Shown here piece by piece: positions 1-5,816 of a stretch of DNA of 15,948 nt. The notes beneath the pieces are model-generated. The model was not told where the DNA came from. It worked only from the letters and a program-made list of their open reading frames with translations, and searched no databases. Numbering within the stretch: position 1 is the first letter of the stretch; every line of letters begins with the position of its first letter. The position numbers and the translations under genes were made by a program. This stretch comes from an uncultured Erysipelotrichaceae bacterium (GTDB taxonomy: Bacteria; Bacillota_I; Bacilli_A; Erysipelotrichales; Erysipelotrichaceae), in contig CANPNQ010000005.1 of the NCBI GenBank assembly GCA_947575425.1, positions 1-15,948 of the forward strand, read 5' to 3'.

Positions 1-768
1 TATATACATGGAAAACATATCGCTTACCGTATGTAGGATAAGACAAAATAAACGTGCCAATAGCGCACAAAGAAGCGCAAGCACAATGACCTTACCTGCG
101 ACTTCAATGGATAAGGCAGGGATTTGCGCAAGGAGGAAGGCCTCCTTATCTGCTTGAAAGAACTGTGCCAGCGAACAGGCGATGATCGAGGAAAGGACGC
201 AGGGGACCAACGCCGCATAATACATGACACCGACACTGACGACCTCCATCGGGAAGATTGCCGCGCTTAACGGTGTCCCGAAAAGTGCCGAAAACGCAGC
301 GCTCATACCGCACATGGTTATGATATGGATATCCTTTTCATCGAGTTTACATAACAGCCCGAATTGATGCGCTAAGCTCCCGCCCAACTGAAGGGCCGCC
401 CCCTCTCGCCCTGCCGAACCGCCGAATAAATGCGTTATGCAGGTGGACAGAAAAATCAGCGGCGCCATTTTCAAGGGGATTTGCTCATCAGAGCGGATGG
501 AACTGATTACCCGATTGGTACCCTTGCATTGGCGCACACCGCTGAAACGATACATTGCCACAATGCATATGCCTCCCAGCGGTAAAAGAAATACAATGTT
601 GGGGTTTTCCAGACGATATGCCAACGCAAGACGCAGGCAATGATAAAATATGACAGCGACACCGCCTACGCCAATCCCGACCGCCATTGCTAAAAGGATC
701 CATTTGACAAACAGCCGAAAATGAAGCAACTCTTCGCTGAATGGATGATGGTATGTTTCTTTCATCAT
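1..768 (-). CDS. ClC-family anion channel or anion/H+ antiporter, C-terminal part beyond window
   Basis: The minus-strand frame is open from an ATG at 768 to the window edge, giving 256 residues with no stop, so the C-terminal part is missing. It encodes a polytopic inner-membrane protein. The key motif is GGSAGREGAALQLGG at residues 116-130. It matches the ClC helix-F signature, and E122 sits where the gating glutamate is expected. AAFSALFGTPLSAAIFPMEV (158-175) is a second typical ClC stretch. The early GSGIP chloride-coordinating motif is not visible; the aligned region reads CKGTNRVISSI (81-91). This points to a divergent, non-GSGIP branch and leaves the transported anion open. Two ATGs (768 and 765) are adjacent; upstream lies GGTGATC, complementary to the 16S 3' end. 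The gene is divergent from the signal peptidase gene. No fluoride-riboswitch-like sequence was recognised upstream. Confidence 0.85.
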   Translation of the reverse strand, partial: MMKETYHHPFSEELLHFRLFVKWILLAMAVGIGVGGVAVIFYHCLRLALAYRLENPNIVFLLPLGGICIVAMYRFSGVRQCKGTNRVISSIRSDEQIPLKMAPLIFLSTCITHLFGGSAGREGAALQLGGSLAHQFGLLCKLDEKDIHIITMCGMSAAFSALFGTPLSAAIFPMEVVSVGVMYYAALVPCVLSSIIACSLAQFFQADKEAFLLAQIPALSIEVAGKVIVLALLCALLARLFCLILHTVSDMFSMYI

Positions 769-792
769 TGATCACCAAGACTTTCGAATAGT

Positions 793-820
793 ATTATAAC
801 ACGTCTTACTGGAAAGGAAA
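793..820 (-). promoter_or_regulatory. promoter of the ClC gene
   Basis: On the minus strand, TATAAT (798-793) is preceded by TG plus one base, forming an extended -10. A weak -35 TTTCCT (820-815) lies 16 bp upstream. The predicted transcript start is about 20 bp before the ClC start codon. Confidence 0.6.
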
Positions 821-873
821 TAAAAAAATGAACACGTTCCTACAAAAAGGGACATGGTCTGCACAAACACACT

Positions 874-897
874 GTTATACTTTGTCAAGGTGATCCT
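874..897 (+). promoter_or_regulatory. promoter and RBS of signal peptidase gene
   Basis: TG-T-TATACT (874-881) is an extended -10 without a convincing -35. Just downstream, AAGGTGATCC pairs with the 16S 3' end through its TGATCC part rather than through a full GGAGG core. The predicted 5' leader would be only about 10 nt, so the promoter call is tentative. The same 14-base RBS-plus-ATG block precedes tetR. Confidence 0.5.
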
Positions 898-1410
898 ATG
901 CATTCGTTGATTGAACCATCCCAAGTCTTACGCAGAGGTGCCTCCTATCTCCTTCTGCTCATCAAGGCATATATACTTTCGTATCTTTTTACCCATCTGT
1001 TTTTCATGCCCGTATATGTACAGGGACAAAGTATGGAACCGATCATCAAAGAGGGAACGATTGGTTTTTCCAATATTGCCGGGCGCTATGTGTTTGGAAT
1101 CCATCGCTTTGATATTGTATTGATTCAAAGGGAAAGCGGGGAGATCTGGGTCAAGCGGGTCATCGCATTGCCCAATGAAACGATTGAAGTGAGGAATCAT
1201 ATGCTTTATATCGATGGCAAAGTGCAGACAGAGAGCTATTTGCCAAAGGATGTCTATATGGAGGATTTTCCTTTGACAACAGTGGAAGAAAACCATGTCT
1301 TTGTCATGGGTGACAATCGATCAGATTCCTATGATTCCCGCGCTGTGGGAAGTGTACCCTATGAGGATATCCTCAGTAAGGATCTGTATGCCCTTTATTC
1401 CGATGAATAA
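898..1410 (+). CDS. lepB: type I signal peptidase
   Basis: This 170-residue protein is a short Gram-positive SipS-like signal peptidase. It is a membrane-bound Ser/Lys protease that removes signal peptides from exported proteins on the outer face of the cytoplasmic membrane. One transmembrane segment spans about residues 17-38. GQSMEPII follows, with nucleophile Ser45. The catalytic lysine is K87 in WVKRVIALPNE, and the conserved box GDNRSDSYDSR is at 138-148. Length and motif order are normal for the family, so the protein looks intact. The ATG at 898 is supported by AAGGTGATCC immediately upstream. It is divergent from the ClC gene and convergent with the MFS gene, and looks monocistronic. 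No clear plus-strand terminator was found after it. Confidence 0.95.
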   Translation: MHSLIEPSQVLRRGASYLLLLIKAYILSYLFTHLFFMPVYVQGQSMEPIIKEGTIGFSNIAGRYVFGIHRFDIVLIQRESGEIWVKRVIALPNETIEVRNHMLYIDGKVQTESYLPKDVYMEDFPLTTVEENHVFVMGDNRSDSYDSRAVGSVPYEDILSKDLYALYSDE

Positions 1411-1441
1411 AAAAACAGATGCTTTTGAAGGCTGATAGGAT

Positions 1442-1466
1442 AAAAAAACGGAGGGTCTATACCTCC
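1442..1466 (-). terminator. intrinsic terminator of MFS gene, overlapping its stop codon
   Basis: Read on the minus strand, GGAGG (1466-1462) pairs with CCTCC (1454-1450) and is followed by G and seven T (1448-1442). The TAG stop of the MFS gene (1459-1457) lies in the loop. Confidence 0.7.
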
Positions 1467-2704
1467 TCTCTCGGAATACGCAGCAATGTTTTCTTGATAT
1501 ATGCAGTGATCCATAAGGACAACACCGTTGCCGCAAAAACGATCCATGCGCTGTATGCGGAAAAGTGATCAAACAGAATGCCGAACATGGCTTGACCTAA
1601 TGGCAGGGCGCATTGAGTGATCGTCATGATAAAGCTGGTGACCTTTCCCAATAATTCACTTGGTGTCCTTCCTTGGATGTAGGCTTGAGAGACAATATTG
1701 AAAATGGAAATAGCACTCATGCCGAATAATACCGCAAATAATATGATGATATAAGAATGAATCGGATAATCAAAGGTAAGAATCGCAACACCGATCAGGG
1801 ACATGGACAGGATTCCAATCCCCATCGGAATATAACAGTTGCGAATCGTAATGCGATCTTTCAATTTCATTGCCATAAACGCACCGATCATCATGCCGAT
1901 CGCCAATGCGCTTTCCATAAAACCATATAGCTGGGAGCTTAAATTCAGCTGTATCGTAATGATATAGGGAAGCCCCACAGCGATGAGCGCACTGACTAAG
2001 AAATTCAAACCGATCAGTGTCATTGCCAGCTGTAACATTATCGGCTGGCGCTTTGTGACAAAATGCATCGCTTCTTTAAAATCATTGATCAGCATCGGCA
2101 GTAAACGTTGGGAGCTTTTCTGCTTGGTAAAGGGAATGGTTAAAAACAGCTCCAAAATCGCAGATAGAAAGAAACAGATCATCGACAGCCAAAGAATCTG
2201 ATCAATGCCGAAAAAACCATAAAGCATACCGCCCAAAGCGGGAGCTGCCAATGAGGCAATGGCATTGATTCCGGTCGTTACACTATTCGCAGAGGTCAAA
2301 TTATCCTTTGCGGTGATGGAAGGAATGCTTGCGCTGACACTTGGCTGATAAAATGCCTGAATGATCGATAGAATAACCATGAGACATCCGGTCAGAAACA
2401 CGATATCAAAGCTATTCATCGATAGTGTAAAGCATAAGATACATAAGGAAGTAAAGAAGTCCAATACCACCATAATCGATTTTCGCGGTAAGCGATCCGC
2501 CGCGATTCCTCCGATCATCGATAATAATATCATCGGTATTTTAGAAACAACCAATATCGTCGCAAACAGCGAGGCGGAATTGGTCACATCCAAAATATAT
2601 AAGGATAGGGCAAAGCATAAGATCTGATTACCGAAAATGGAAATGATCTGCCCTATCACCATCAGGGTGAAATCCTTGTGAAATAGCTTCTGCGTTTGGG
2701 CCAT
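1457..2704 (-). CDS. MFS drug/metabolite efflux transporter (MFS_3/MefA-like)
   Basis: This 415-residue protein has the 12-helix pattern of the major facilitator superfamily. The loop between helices 2 and 3 carries GGIAADRLPRKS (65-76), a version of MFS motif A (GxxxDRxxRR). The N-terminal stretch (FTLMVIGQIISIFGNQI, then SLYILDVTNSASLFAT) resembles the macrolide-efflux and siderophore-export branch, a family of proton-driven exporters. The substrate cannot be read from sequence. A TetR repressor gene lies just upstream on the same strand, with a shared operator over the MFS promoter; this is the classic arrangement for an inducible exporter. The start codon at 2704 has a weak RBS (AAGGGTG) lying between two mutually exclusive hairpins. 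The stop lies inside the terminator hairpin. Confidence 0.85.
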   Translation of the reverse strand: MAQTQKLFHKDFTLMVIGQIISIFGNQILCFALSLYILDVTNSASLFATILVVSKIPMILLSMIGGIAADRLPRKSIMVVLDFFTSLCILCFTLSMNSFDIVFLTGCLMVILSIIQAFYQPSVSASIPSITAKDNLTSANSVTTGINAIASLAAPALGGMLYGFFGIDQILWLSMICFFLSAILELFLTIPFTKQKSSQRLLPMLINDFKEAMHFVTKRQPIMLQLAMTLIGLNFLVSALIAVGLPYIITIQLNLSSQLYGFMESALAIGMMIGAFMAMKLKDRITIRNCYIPMGIGILSMSLIGVAILTFDYPIHSYIIILFAVLFGMSAISIFNIVSQAYIQGRTPSELLGKVTSFIMTITQCALPLGQAMFGILFDHFSAYSAWIVFAATVLSLWITAYIKKTLLRIPREEV

Positions 2705-2722
2705 AAGACACCCTTATGTCTT
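2702..2722 (-). promoter_or_regulatory. overlapping hairpins at the MFS translation start
   Basis: Two 6-bp inverted repeats overlap here. AAGACA/TGTCTT (2722-2717 with 2710-2705) leaves TAAGGG in its loop. CATAAG/CTTATG (2718-2713 with 2707-2702) would bury the ATG and part of the RBS. They cannot both form. A role in setting translation is inference; the small stems could also be chance. Confidence 0.4.
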
Positions 2723-2747
2723 TTGTCTTGTTTCCTGCTGAGCTTGT

Positions 2748-2776
2748 ATCTTATAAGATCATCATATAGATACCAA
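2748..2776 (-). promoter_or_regulatory. promoter of MFS gene
   Basis: On the minus strand, -35 TTGGTA (2776-2771), a 17-bp spacer and -10 TAAGAT (2753-2748). The -35 lies inside the TetR operator copy at 2769-2791. The -10 lies within a 12-bp perfect palindrome, ATCTTATAAGAT (2748-2759). Confidence 0.6.
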
Positions 2777-2791
2777 CCGACGGTATGTATA
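2769..2791. promoter_or_regulatory. TetR operator, imperfect copy, over MFS promoter
   Basis: The arms GATACCAACCG and CGGTATGTATA flank a central base at 2780. The site is an imperfect copy of the palindrome at 3473-3497: the right half is nearly identical and the left half carries two internal changes. Covering the -35 of the MFS promoter, it would block transcription when bound. Specific binding by the neighbouring TetR is inferred from there being two copies. Confidence 0.75.
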
Positions 2792-2803
2792 TAATCTGAG
2801 AAT

Positions 2804-2825
2804 AACTGTCCCTTACAGGACAGTT
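2804..2825 (-). terminator. hairpin spanning the tetR stop codon (weak or partial terminator)
   Basis: AACTGTCC (2804-2811) and GGACAGTT (2818-2825) form a perfect 8-bp stem with a 6-nt loop that contains the tetR TAA (2815-2813). On the minus strand no T-run follows, so this may stabilise the 3' end or only partly terminate. On the plus strand a T-rich stretch follows, but no plus-strand gene needs it. Confidence 0.45.
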
Positions 2826-3460
2826 TCTATTTTTTCATAATACTGTTCTATTAATGCCATCATTTCTTTATCGAAAATCGGCAGCCCCAAGCCATCTAAG
2901 ATTTGCGCGGTTGTTTTCGCCCTTCTAAGAAACATTTCCTTGCCATTGTTATTGATAAAGGGGCTTGTCCACAGATTAATCAGTGTAAACAACAGCTCTG
3001 CGCACATTTGCGGATCTTGTACGGAGGCACTGCCATCAGCATTTGCCTCTTCGATCAGCTTGGCCATTTGCGGTGCATTGTCATGGACATTGTTGCGGAG
3101 AATCTCTGCCGCTGCCAACGGAATTTGAAAGATAGCACAGCGCATTTTATCGATCTCCGCCTTTTCCGGATCGGAAAATTCGCTTTTCAGGGTTCTGCGG
3201 ATCCTTTCCAATCCATTTATATCTGCCATCTGCGCAGGATCCGGTGTAATATCCAATCGTCTTTGAAAACTGCGTAAACTCAATGCATCTAATATCTCCT
3301 CTTTCGATTTAAAGTGATGATAAATGGCGCCCTTAGACATGCCCAGCTCCACCACAATATCCTGTATCGTTGTCTTTTCGTAGCCTTTTTCGCTAAACAG
3401 ACGGAAGGAGACATCTAATATCTTTTCCACTGTTCGCTGTGGGAATTTGTTTCTTGCCAT
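2813..3460 (-). CDS. TetR/AcrR-family transcriptional repressor
   Basis: This 215-residue protein has a canonical TetR N-terminal DNA-binding domain. A first helix (ILDVSFRLFSEKGYEKTT, about 14-31) precedes the helix-turn-helix IQDIVVELGMSKGAIYHHFKSKEEIL (32-57), including the family hallmark GAIYHHFKSKEEI. The C-terminal ligand-binding domain (about 60-215) is divergent, as usual, and gives no hint of ligand. The RBS AAGGTGATCC sits directly before the ATG. Its promoter ends at a perfect palindrome (3473-3497), and a related site covers the downstream MFS promoter. It is therefore very likely autoregulatory and the local repressor of the exporter. The stop codon lies in a hairpin loop (2804-2825). 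Confidence 0.93.
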   Translation of the reverse strand: MARNKFPQRTVEKILDVSFRLFSEKGYEKTTIQDIVVELGMSKGAIYHHFKSKEEILDALSLRSFQRRLDITPDPAQMADINGLERIRRTLKSEFSDPEKAEIDKMRCAIFQIPLAAAEILRNNVHDNAPQMAKLIEEANADGSASVQDPQMCAELLFTLINLWTSPFINNNGKEMFLRRAKTTAQILDGLGLPIFDKEMMALIEQYYEKIETVL

Positions 3461-3472
3461 AGGATCACCTTC

Positions 3473-3497
3473 AGATACATACCGTCGGTATGTATCT
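3473..3497. promoter_or_regulatory. TetR operator, perfect 25-bp palindrome
   Basis: The left arm AGATACATACCG (3473-3484) and right arm CGGTATGTATCT (3486-3497) are exact reverse complements around a single T at 3485. The site starts 3 bp downstream of the tetR -10, covers the predicted transcription start and ends just upstream of the RBS. This is typical of TetR autorepression. Confidence 0.9.
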
Positions 3498-3499
3498 TT

Positions 3500-3528
3500 A
3501 GTTTACTGCGTTTTTCTTATCTTGTCAA
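3500..3528 (-). promoter_or_regulatory. promoter of tetR
   Basis: On the minus strand, a perfect -35 TTGACA (3528-3523), a 17-bp spacer and -10 TAAACT (3505-3500). The palindromic operator follows immediately. Confidence 0.8.
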
Positions 3529-3584
3529 TGCCCTTGTGACCTTTTTTTGAGTATTTTCTTTGTGGCGATGCTTATGAGGTGTTG

Positions 3585-3653
3585 ATGAAAGCGATCGTGG
3601 ATGGTGGCATCAGAATGCTGCGCTGCCCTTTTCAATTCCCATTTTCTGATTAA
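3585..3653 (+). CDS. candidate 22-residue microprotein ending in a terminator
   Basis: A 23-codon frame (ATG at 3585, TAA at 3651-3653) begins 5 nt after a GAGG ribosome-binding core (3576-3579). The peptide begins MKAIVDGGIRMLRC and ends in a Phe/Pro-rich tail; no family is recognised. The reason to list it is its end: the TAA forms exactly the 3-nt loop of a strong terminator hairpin, as seen at real gene ends in this window. Against it, the frame is very short and no good plus-strand promoter was found between 3500 and 3580. It could equally be part of a non-coding RNA. Confidence 0.3.
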   Translation: MKAIVDGGIRMLRCPFQFPFSD

Positions 3654-3671
3654 ATCAGGAAACTTTTTTTT
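3642..3671 (+). terminator. orphan strong intrinsic terminator
   Basis: TTTTCTGAT (3642-3650) pairs with ATCAGGAAA (3654-3662), giving a 9-bp stem with one U-G pair and a 3-nt loop, TAA. One C and then eight T (3664-3671) follow. It works only on the plus strand. The gene to its left, tetR, runs the other way, so it must end an unannotated plus-strand transcript or block antisense readthrough. Confidence 0.75.
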
Positions 3672-3678
3672 GATGACT

Positions 3679-3706
3679 TGAAATCAAGCAGCCATGTATG
3701 ATAGGA
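3679..3706 (+). promoter_or_regulatory. possible promoter of the 45-residue small gene
   Basis: TTGAAA (about 3679-3684) and TAGGAT, preceded by TGA, are about 18 bp apart and lie roughly 25-50 bp upstream of the small gene. The match is moderate only. Confidence 0.35.
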
Positions 3707-3727
3707 TAAACCATAAGGAGGGATCTC

Positions 3728-3865
3728 ATGAAAAAGACACGGGGTAAGCTGTTATTAGAACGCGTACAGCAAGCGAAGCAGAAGCAAACGGACAAGTCCT
3801 TTGATAAGATCGTCGGCAAGAAAAAAAACAAAGCGAGGTTTGAAAAGGTAAATTTCAACGGATAA
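3728..3865 (+). CDS. small, highly basic protein, unknown function
   Basis: A 46-codon frame starts at the ATG at 3728, preceded by a near-perfect AAGGAGG (spacing 6-7 nt), and ends at TAA 3863-3865 directly in front of a strong terminator. The 45-residue product is rich in Lys, Gln and Arg, with few acidic residues and no membrane segment. It starts MKKTRGKLLLERVQQAKQ, probably helical, and has a KKKNKARF cluster near residues 31-38. Such proteins often bind nucleic acid or ribosomes, but I recognise no family and assign no function. It sits alone between the orphan terminator and the convergent lipid kinase gene. The RBS plus terminator make a real short gene likely. Confidence 0.65.
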   Translation: MKKTRGKLLLERVQQAKQKQTDKSFDKIVGKKKNKARFEKVNFNG

Positions 3866-3905
3866 AAAAACAAGGCTATACAAGAAAGGAAACAGCCTTG
3901 TTTTT
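3864..3905. terminator. bidirectional terminator between small gene and lipid kinase gene
   Basis: CAAGGCT (3871-3877) pairs with AGCCTTG (3894-3900). The stem is extended by an A-run on the left and a T-run on the right, to about 12 bp, with a 16-nt loop. T-tracts follow in both directions. It serves the plus-strand small gene and the minus-strand kinase gene, whose TAG stop (3878-3876) and last codons lie inside it. Confidence 0.85.
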
Positions 3906-4760
3906 GATTGTGATCTGGATGAGCGCGGGTTGCCCGCCTTCCTCACCATCCAATGTCCAATTTGCATTGGGGTCGCTTTCAATGATCAGAGAGCTGGCGG
4001 TAAAGAATTCCATGAATTTCTCATTGATCTCCTGCTTGAGCAATGCGGTGATGATGATTTGGAGATCCAAAGGATTTTGTGGCATCCGTATGAGCAACAC
4101 TTCAAATTCCCCATCATCCAGCTGTGCGTTTTTGGTATTCACGGATTGAAAGCCGGCAACGGAGCGTGCATTGGTAATCGCCCCAAACACAAAATCATCT
4201 TCGATGATGCGATCAGCCGCGGTGATTTTCATATGATAAGTCGTAATCTTTGGCAGCAGCTTTAATCCCTCTAAGAAATAAGCTGCCCTTCCTAACATAT
4301 TCTTGGCGGATTGCGGCGTATCATAGGAAACCTCGGTAAAAGCACCGAATGCGGCAACATAGGTGAAATAGCGTTCATTGAAGCCACAGATATCACAGGC
4401 AAAAAACTCATGCTTAGCAAAGATTTCCATTGCCTTTTCTACATTTCCCGACAAATTTAGCGTATTGGCAAAATCGTTGACTGTGCCGGTCGGAATATAG
4501 GCGATCGGCAACGGTTTCTCCAGCTGCATCACACCGTTTATCACCTCATTTAAGGTTCCATCACCGCCACAGCATACCAACAGATCATATGCACTGCCGT
4601 GATATTGAATCAGCTCAATCGCATGGTTTTTATAAGCAGTAGGAAAGCAGCTGACCAAATAGCCCATAGAAAAAAAACCGTTAATGATCGCAAAGAGGGA
4701 GCTTTTCACCTTTCCCTTCCCTGCATGCGGATTGAATACAAGCATACATTGTTTTCTCAT
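3876..4760 (-). CDS. diacylglycerol kinase-family lipid kinase (DagK/YegS/BmrU-like)
   Basis: This 294-residue protein belongs to the soluble DAGK-catalytic family, which phosphorylates diacylglycerol or related lipids at the cytoplasmic membrane and returns diacylglycerol to phospholipid synthesis. Seen motifs are the N-terminal NPHAGKGK (10-17), the nucleotide-binding core CCGGDGTLNEVINGVM (63-78) and PTGTVNDFANTL (90-101). The C-terminal LDGEEGG segment is the usual beta-sandwich lipid-kinase signature. Length is normal (about 290-310). I cannot tell DgkB proper from the paralogous YtlR/BmrU type. The gene stands alone with its own promoter, and shares a bidirectional terminator with the convergent small gene. 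Confidence 0.9.
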   Translation of the reverse strand: MRKQCMLVFNPHAGKGKVKSSLFAIINGFFSMGYLVSCFPTAYKNHAIELIQYHGSAYDLLVCCGGDGTLNEVINGVMQLEKPLPIAYIPTGTVNDFANTLNLSGNVEKAMEIFAKHEFFACDICGFNERYFTYVAAFGAFTEVSYDTPQSAKNMLGRAAYFLEGLKLLPKITTYHMKITAADRIIEDDFVFGAITNARSVAGFQSVNTKNAQLDDGEFEVLLIRMPQNPLDLQIIITALLKQEINEKFMEFFTASSLIIESDPNANWTLDGEEGGQPALIQITIKNKAVSFLV

Positions 4761-4783
4761 GTGCTCCCTCTTTTCCTAGCATT

Positions 4784-4789
4784 ATTATA
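4784..4789 (-). promoter_or_regulatory. -10 of lipid kinase promoter
   Basis: A perfect TATAAT lies on the minus strand 24 bp upstream of the start codon. The -35 is weak (a TGGTAT-like hexamer at 16-17 bp). Confidence 0.55.
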
Positions 4790-5062
4790 CCTGATTTTTA
4801 GGAAAATACCAGTATAATCCTATGATATCGGTTTTTTTTAAGAAAGGATATTTTCAAATGGTGAGAATTCGTTTATACTAATGAAGAGGTTGAAGCAGGA
4901 AGGATAGAAAGAATCTGCGGAAGGTATATCCCACGATTTTATAAAGGATCACCAGTGAAGTCTTTCACCAATGACAAAGGATTTATACAAAATAGCAAAG
5001 CAATGGTGAGAAATCATAAAATGAGCAGAATCAATCATATATACAAAGGATAGAGGGATCAT
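4790..5062 (+). other. intergenic leader region upstream of exporter pair
   Basis: The roughly 300-base gap between the kinase and exporter genes holds no credible gene. It contains a plus-strand promoter (4851-4879) followed by an A-rich leader of about 180 nt. In the leader I see only very short frames and a small GTGAA/TTCAC hairpin near 4955-4968. No known riboswitch was recognised. The exporter RBS (AGAGGGATC) ends the leader. Confidence 0.4.
4851..4879 (+). promoter_or_regulatory. promoter of exporter pair
   Basis: -35 TTTTCA (4851-4856), a 17-bp spacer and -10 TATACT (4874-4879). It would give an unusually long 5' leader of about 180 nt. Confidence 0.5.
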
Positions 5063-5815
5063 ATGGATTGTAACGAGATATTGAATGTGGCGGGAATGGC
5101 CGGAAGAATTTTGCTGGAAAGCGGCGCAGAGGCATATCGTACAGAGGAAACGATGGTGAAGATCTGTGAGGGGTTTGGCATGGAGGATGCGCAGTCCTAT
5201 GTGACAACCACAGGGATCATGATGTCCATCACTCATGAGCGAAAGAATTATGCGAAGATCACCAGAATACAAAAGCGTGGCGTAGATCTCAATAAAATTG
5301 ATTTGATTAATGCATTGTCCCGCAATATTCAAGGAAGCAATTATACCATTGCCCAAGTGAAACAGGAGCTGTCGCGTATTGATGCGATGGGACGTTATTC
5401 CTTTCTTTCGACCTTGTTTTTCTCTGCGCTTTCCGCCTTTGGATTTGCGCTATTTTTTGAAGGCTCGCTTAAGGATGCGCTTTGTGCCTTTGTGATCGGA
5501 TTGTGTATCAAATATGTATTCATGATCATGGAGAAAAACGGAATCAATCTATTTTTTCATAACGCCTTGTCCGCGGGAGTTGGGGCGATTCTTTCCCTAT
5601 TGTGCATGAAATGGGGACTGGCGGATTCCTTAGATACCGTGATCATATCCAGTATCATGCTGCTGGTGCCGGGGCTTGCGATTACCAATGCGATCAGAGA
5701 TACGGTGGCAGGAGATTATCTGACCGGTTTATCCAGAGCAGTGGAAGCATTTCTATGTGCCATTGCCATCGCAGTGGGCATCGTCGCTGTGCTTTCCATA
5801 TGGGGAGGTATGTGA
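5063..5815 (+). CDS. threonine/serine exporter family protein, large subunit (YjjP-like, DUF1212)
   Basis: This 250-residue protein matches the N-terminal half of ThrE-type exporters and E. coli YjjP. Residues 1-105 form a soluble domain with the family signature ESGAEAYRTEETM (19-31). Residues about 112-247 hold five membrane segments and the conserved MLLVPGLAITNAIRDTVAGD stretch (about 199-218). In Corynebacterium ThrE exports threonine and serine; YjjP with YjjB is implicated in succinate export in E. coli. The substrate here is therefore open. The ATG at 5063 is preceded by AGAGGGATC. The gene ends one base before the start of its partner, so the two are surely co-expressed. Confidence 0.88.
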   Translation: MDCNEILNVAGMAGRILLESGAEAYRTEETMVKICEGFGMEDAQSYVTTTGIMMSITHERKNYAKITRIQKRGVDLNKIDLINALSRNIQGSNYTIAQVKQELSRIDAMGRYSFLSTLFFSALSAFGFALFFEGSLKDALCAFVIGLCIKYVFMIMEKNGINLFFHNALSAGVGAILSLLCMKWGLADSLDTVIISSIMLLVPGLAITNAIRDTVAGDYLTGLSRAVEAFLCAIAIAVGIVAVLSIWGGM

Positions 5816-5816
5816 T

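Noticed and set aside
488..778. 96-codon minus-strand ORF in another frame of the ClC gene
   Set aside because: The ClC frame carries the conserved GREG and helix motifs and is open across the same region; this frame is its shadow.
769..897. Possible fluoride riboswitch before the ClC gene
   Set aside because: The conserved elements of that riboswitch were not found on the minus strand, and the predicted leader of about 20 nt is too short.
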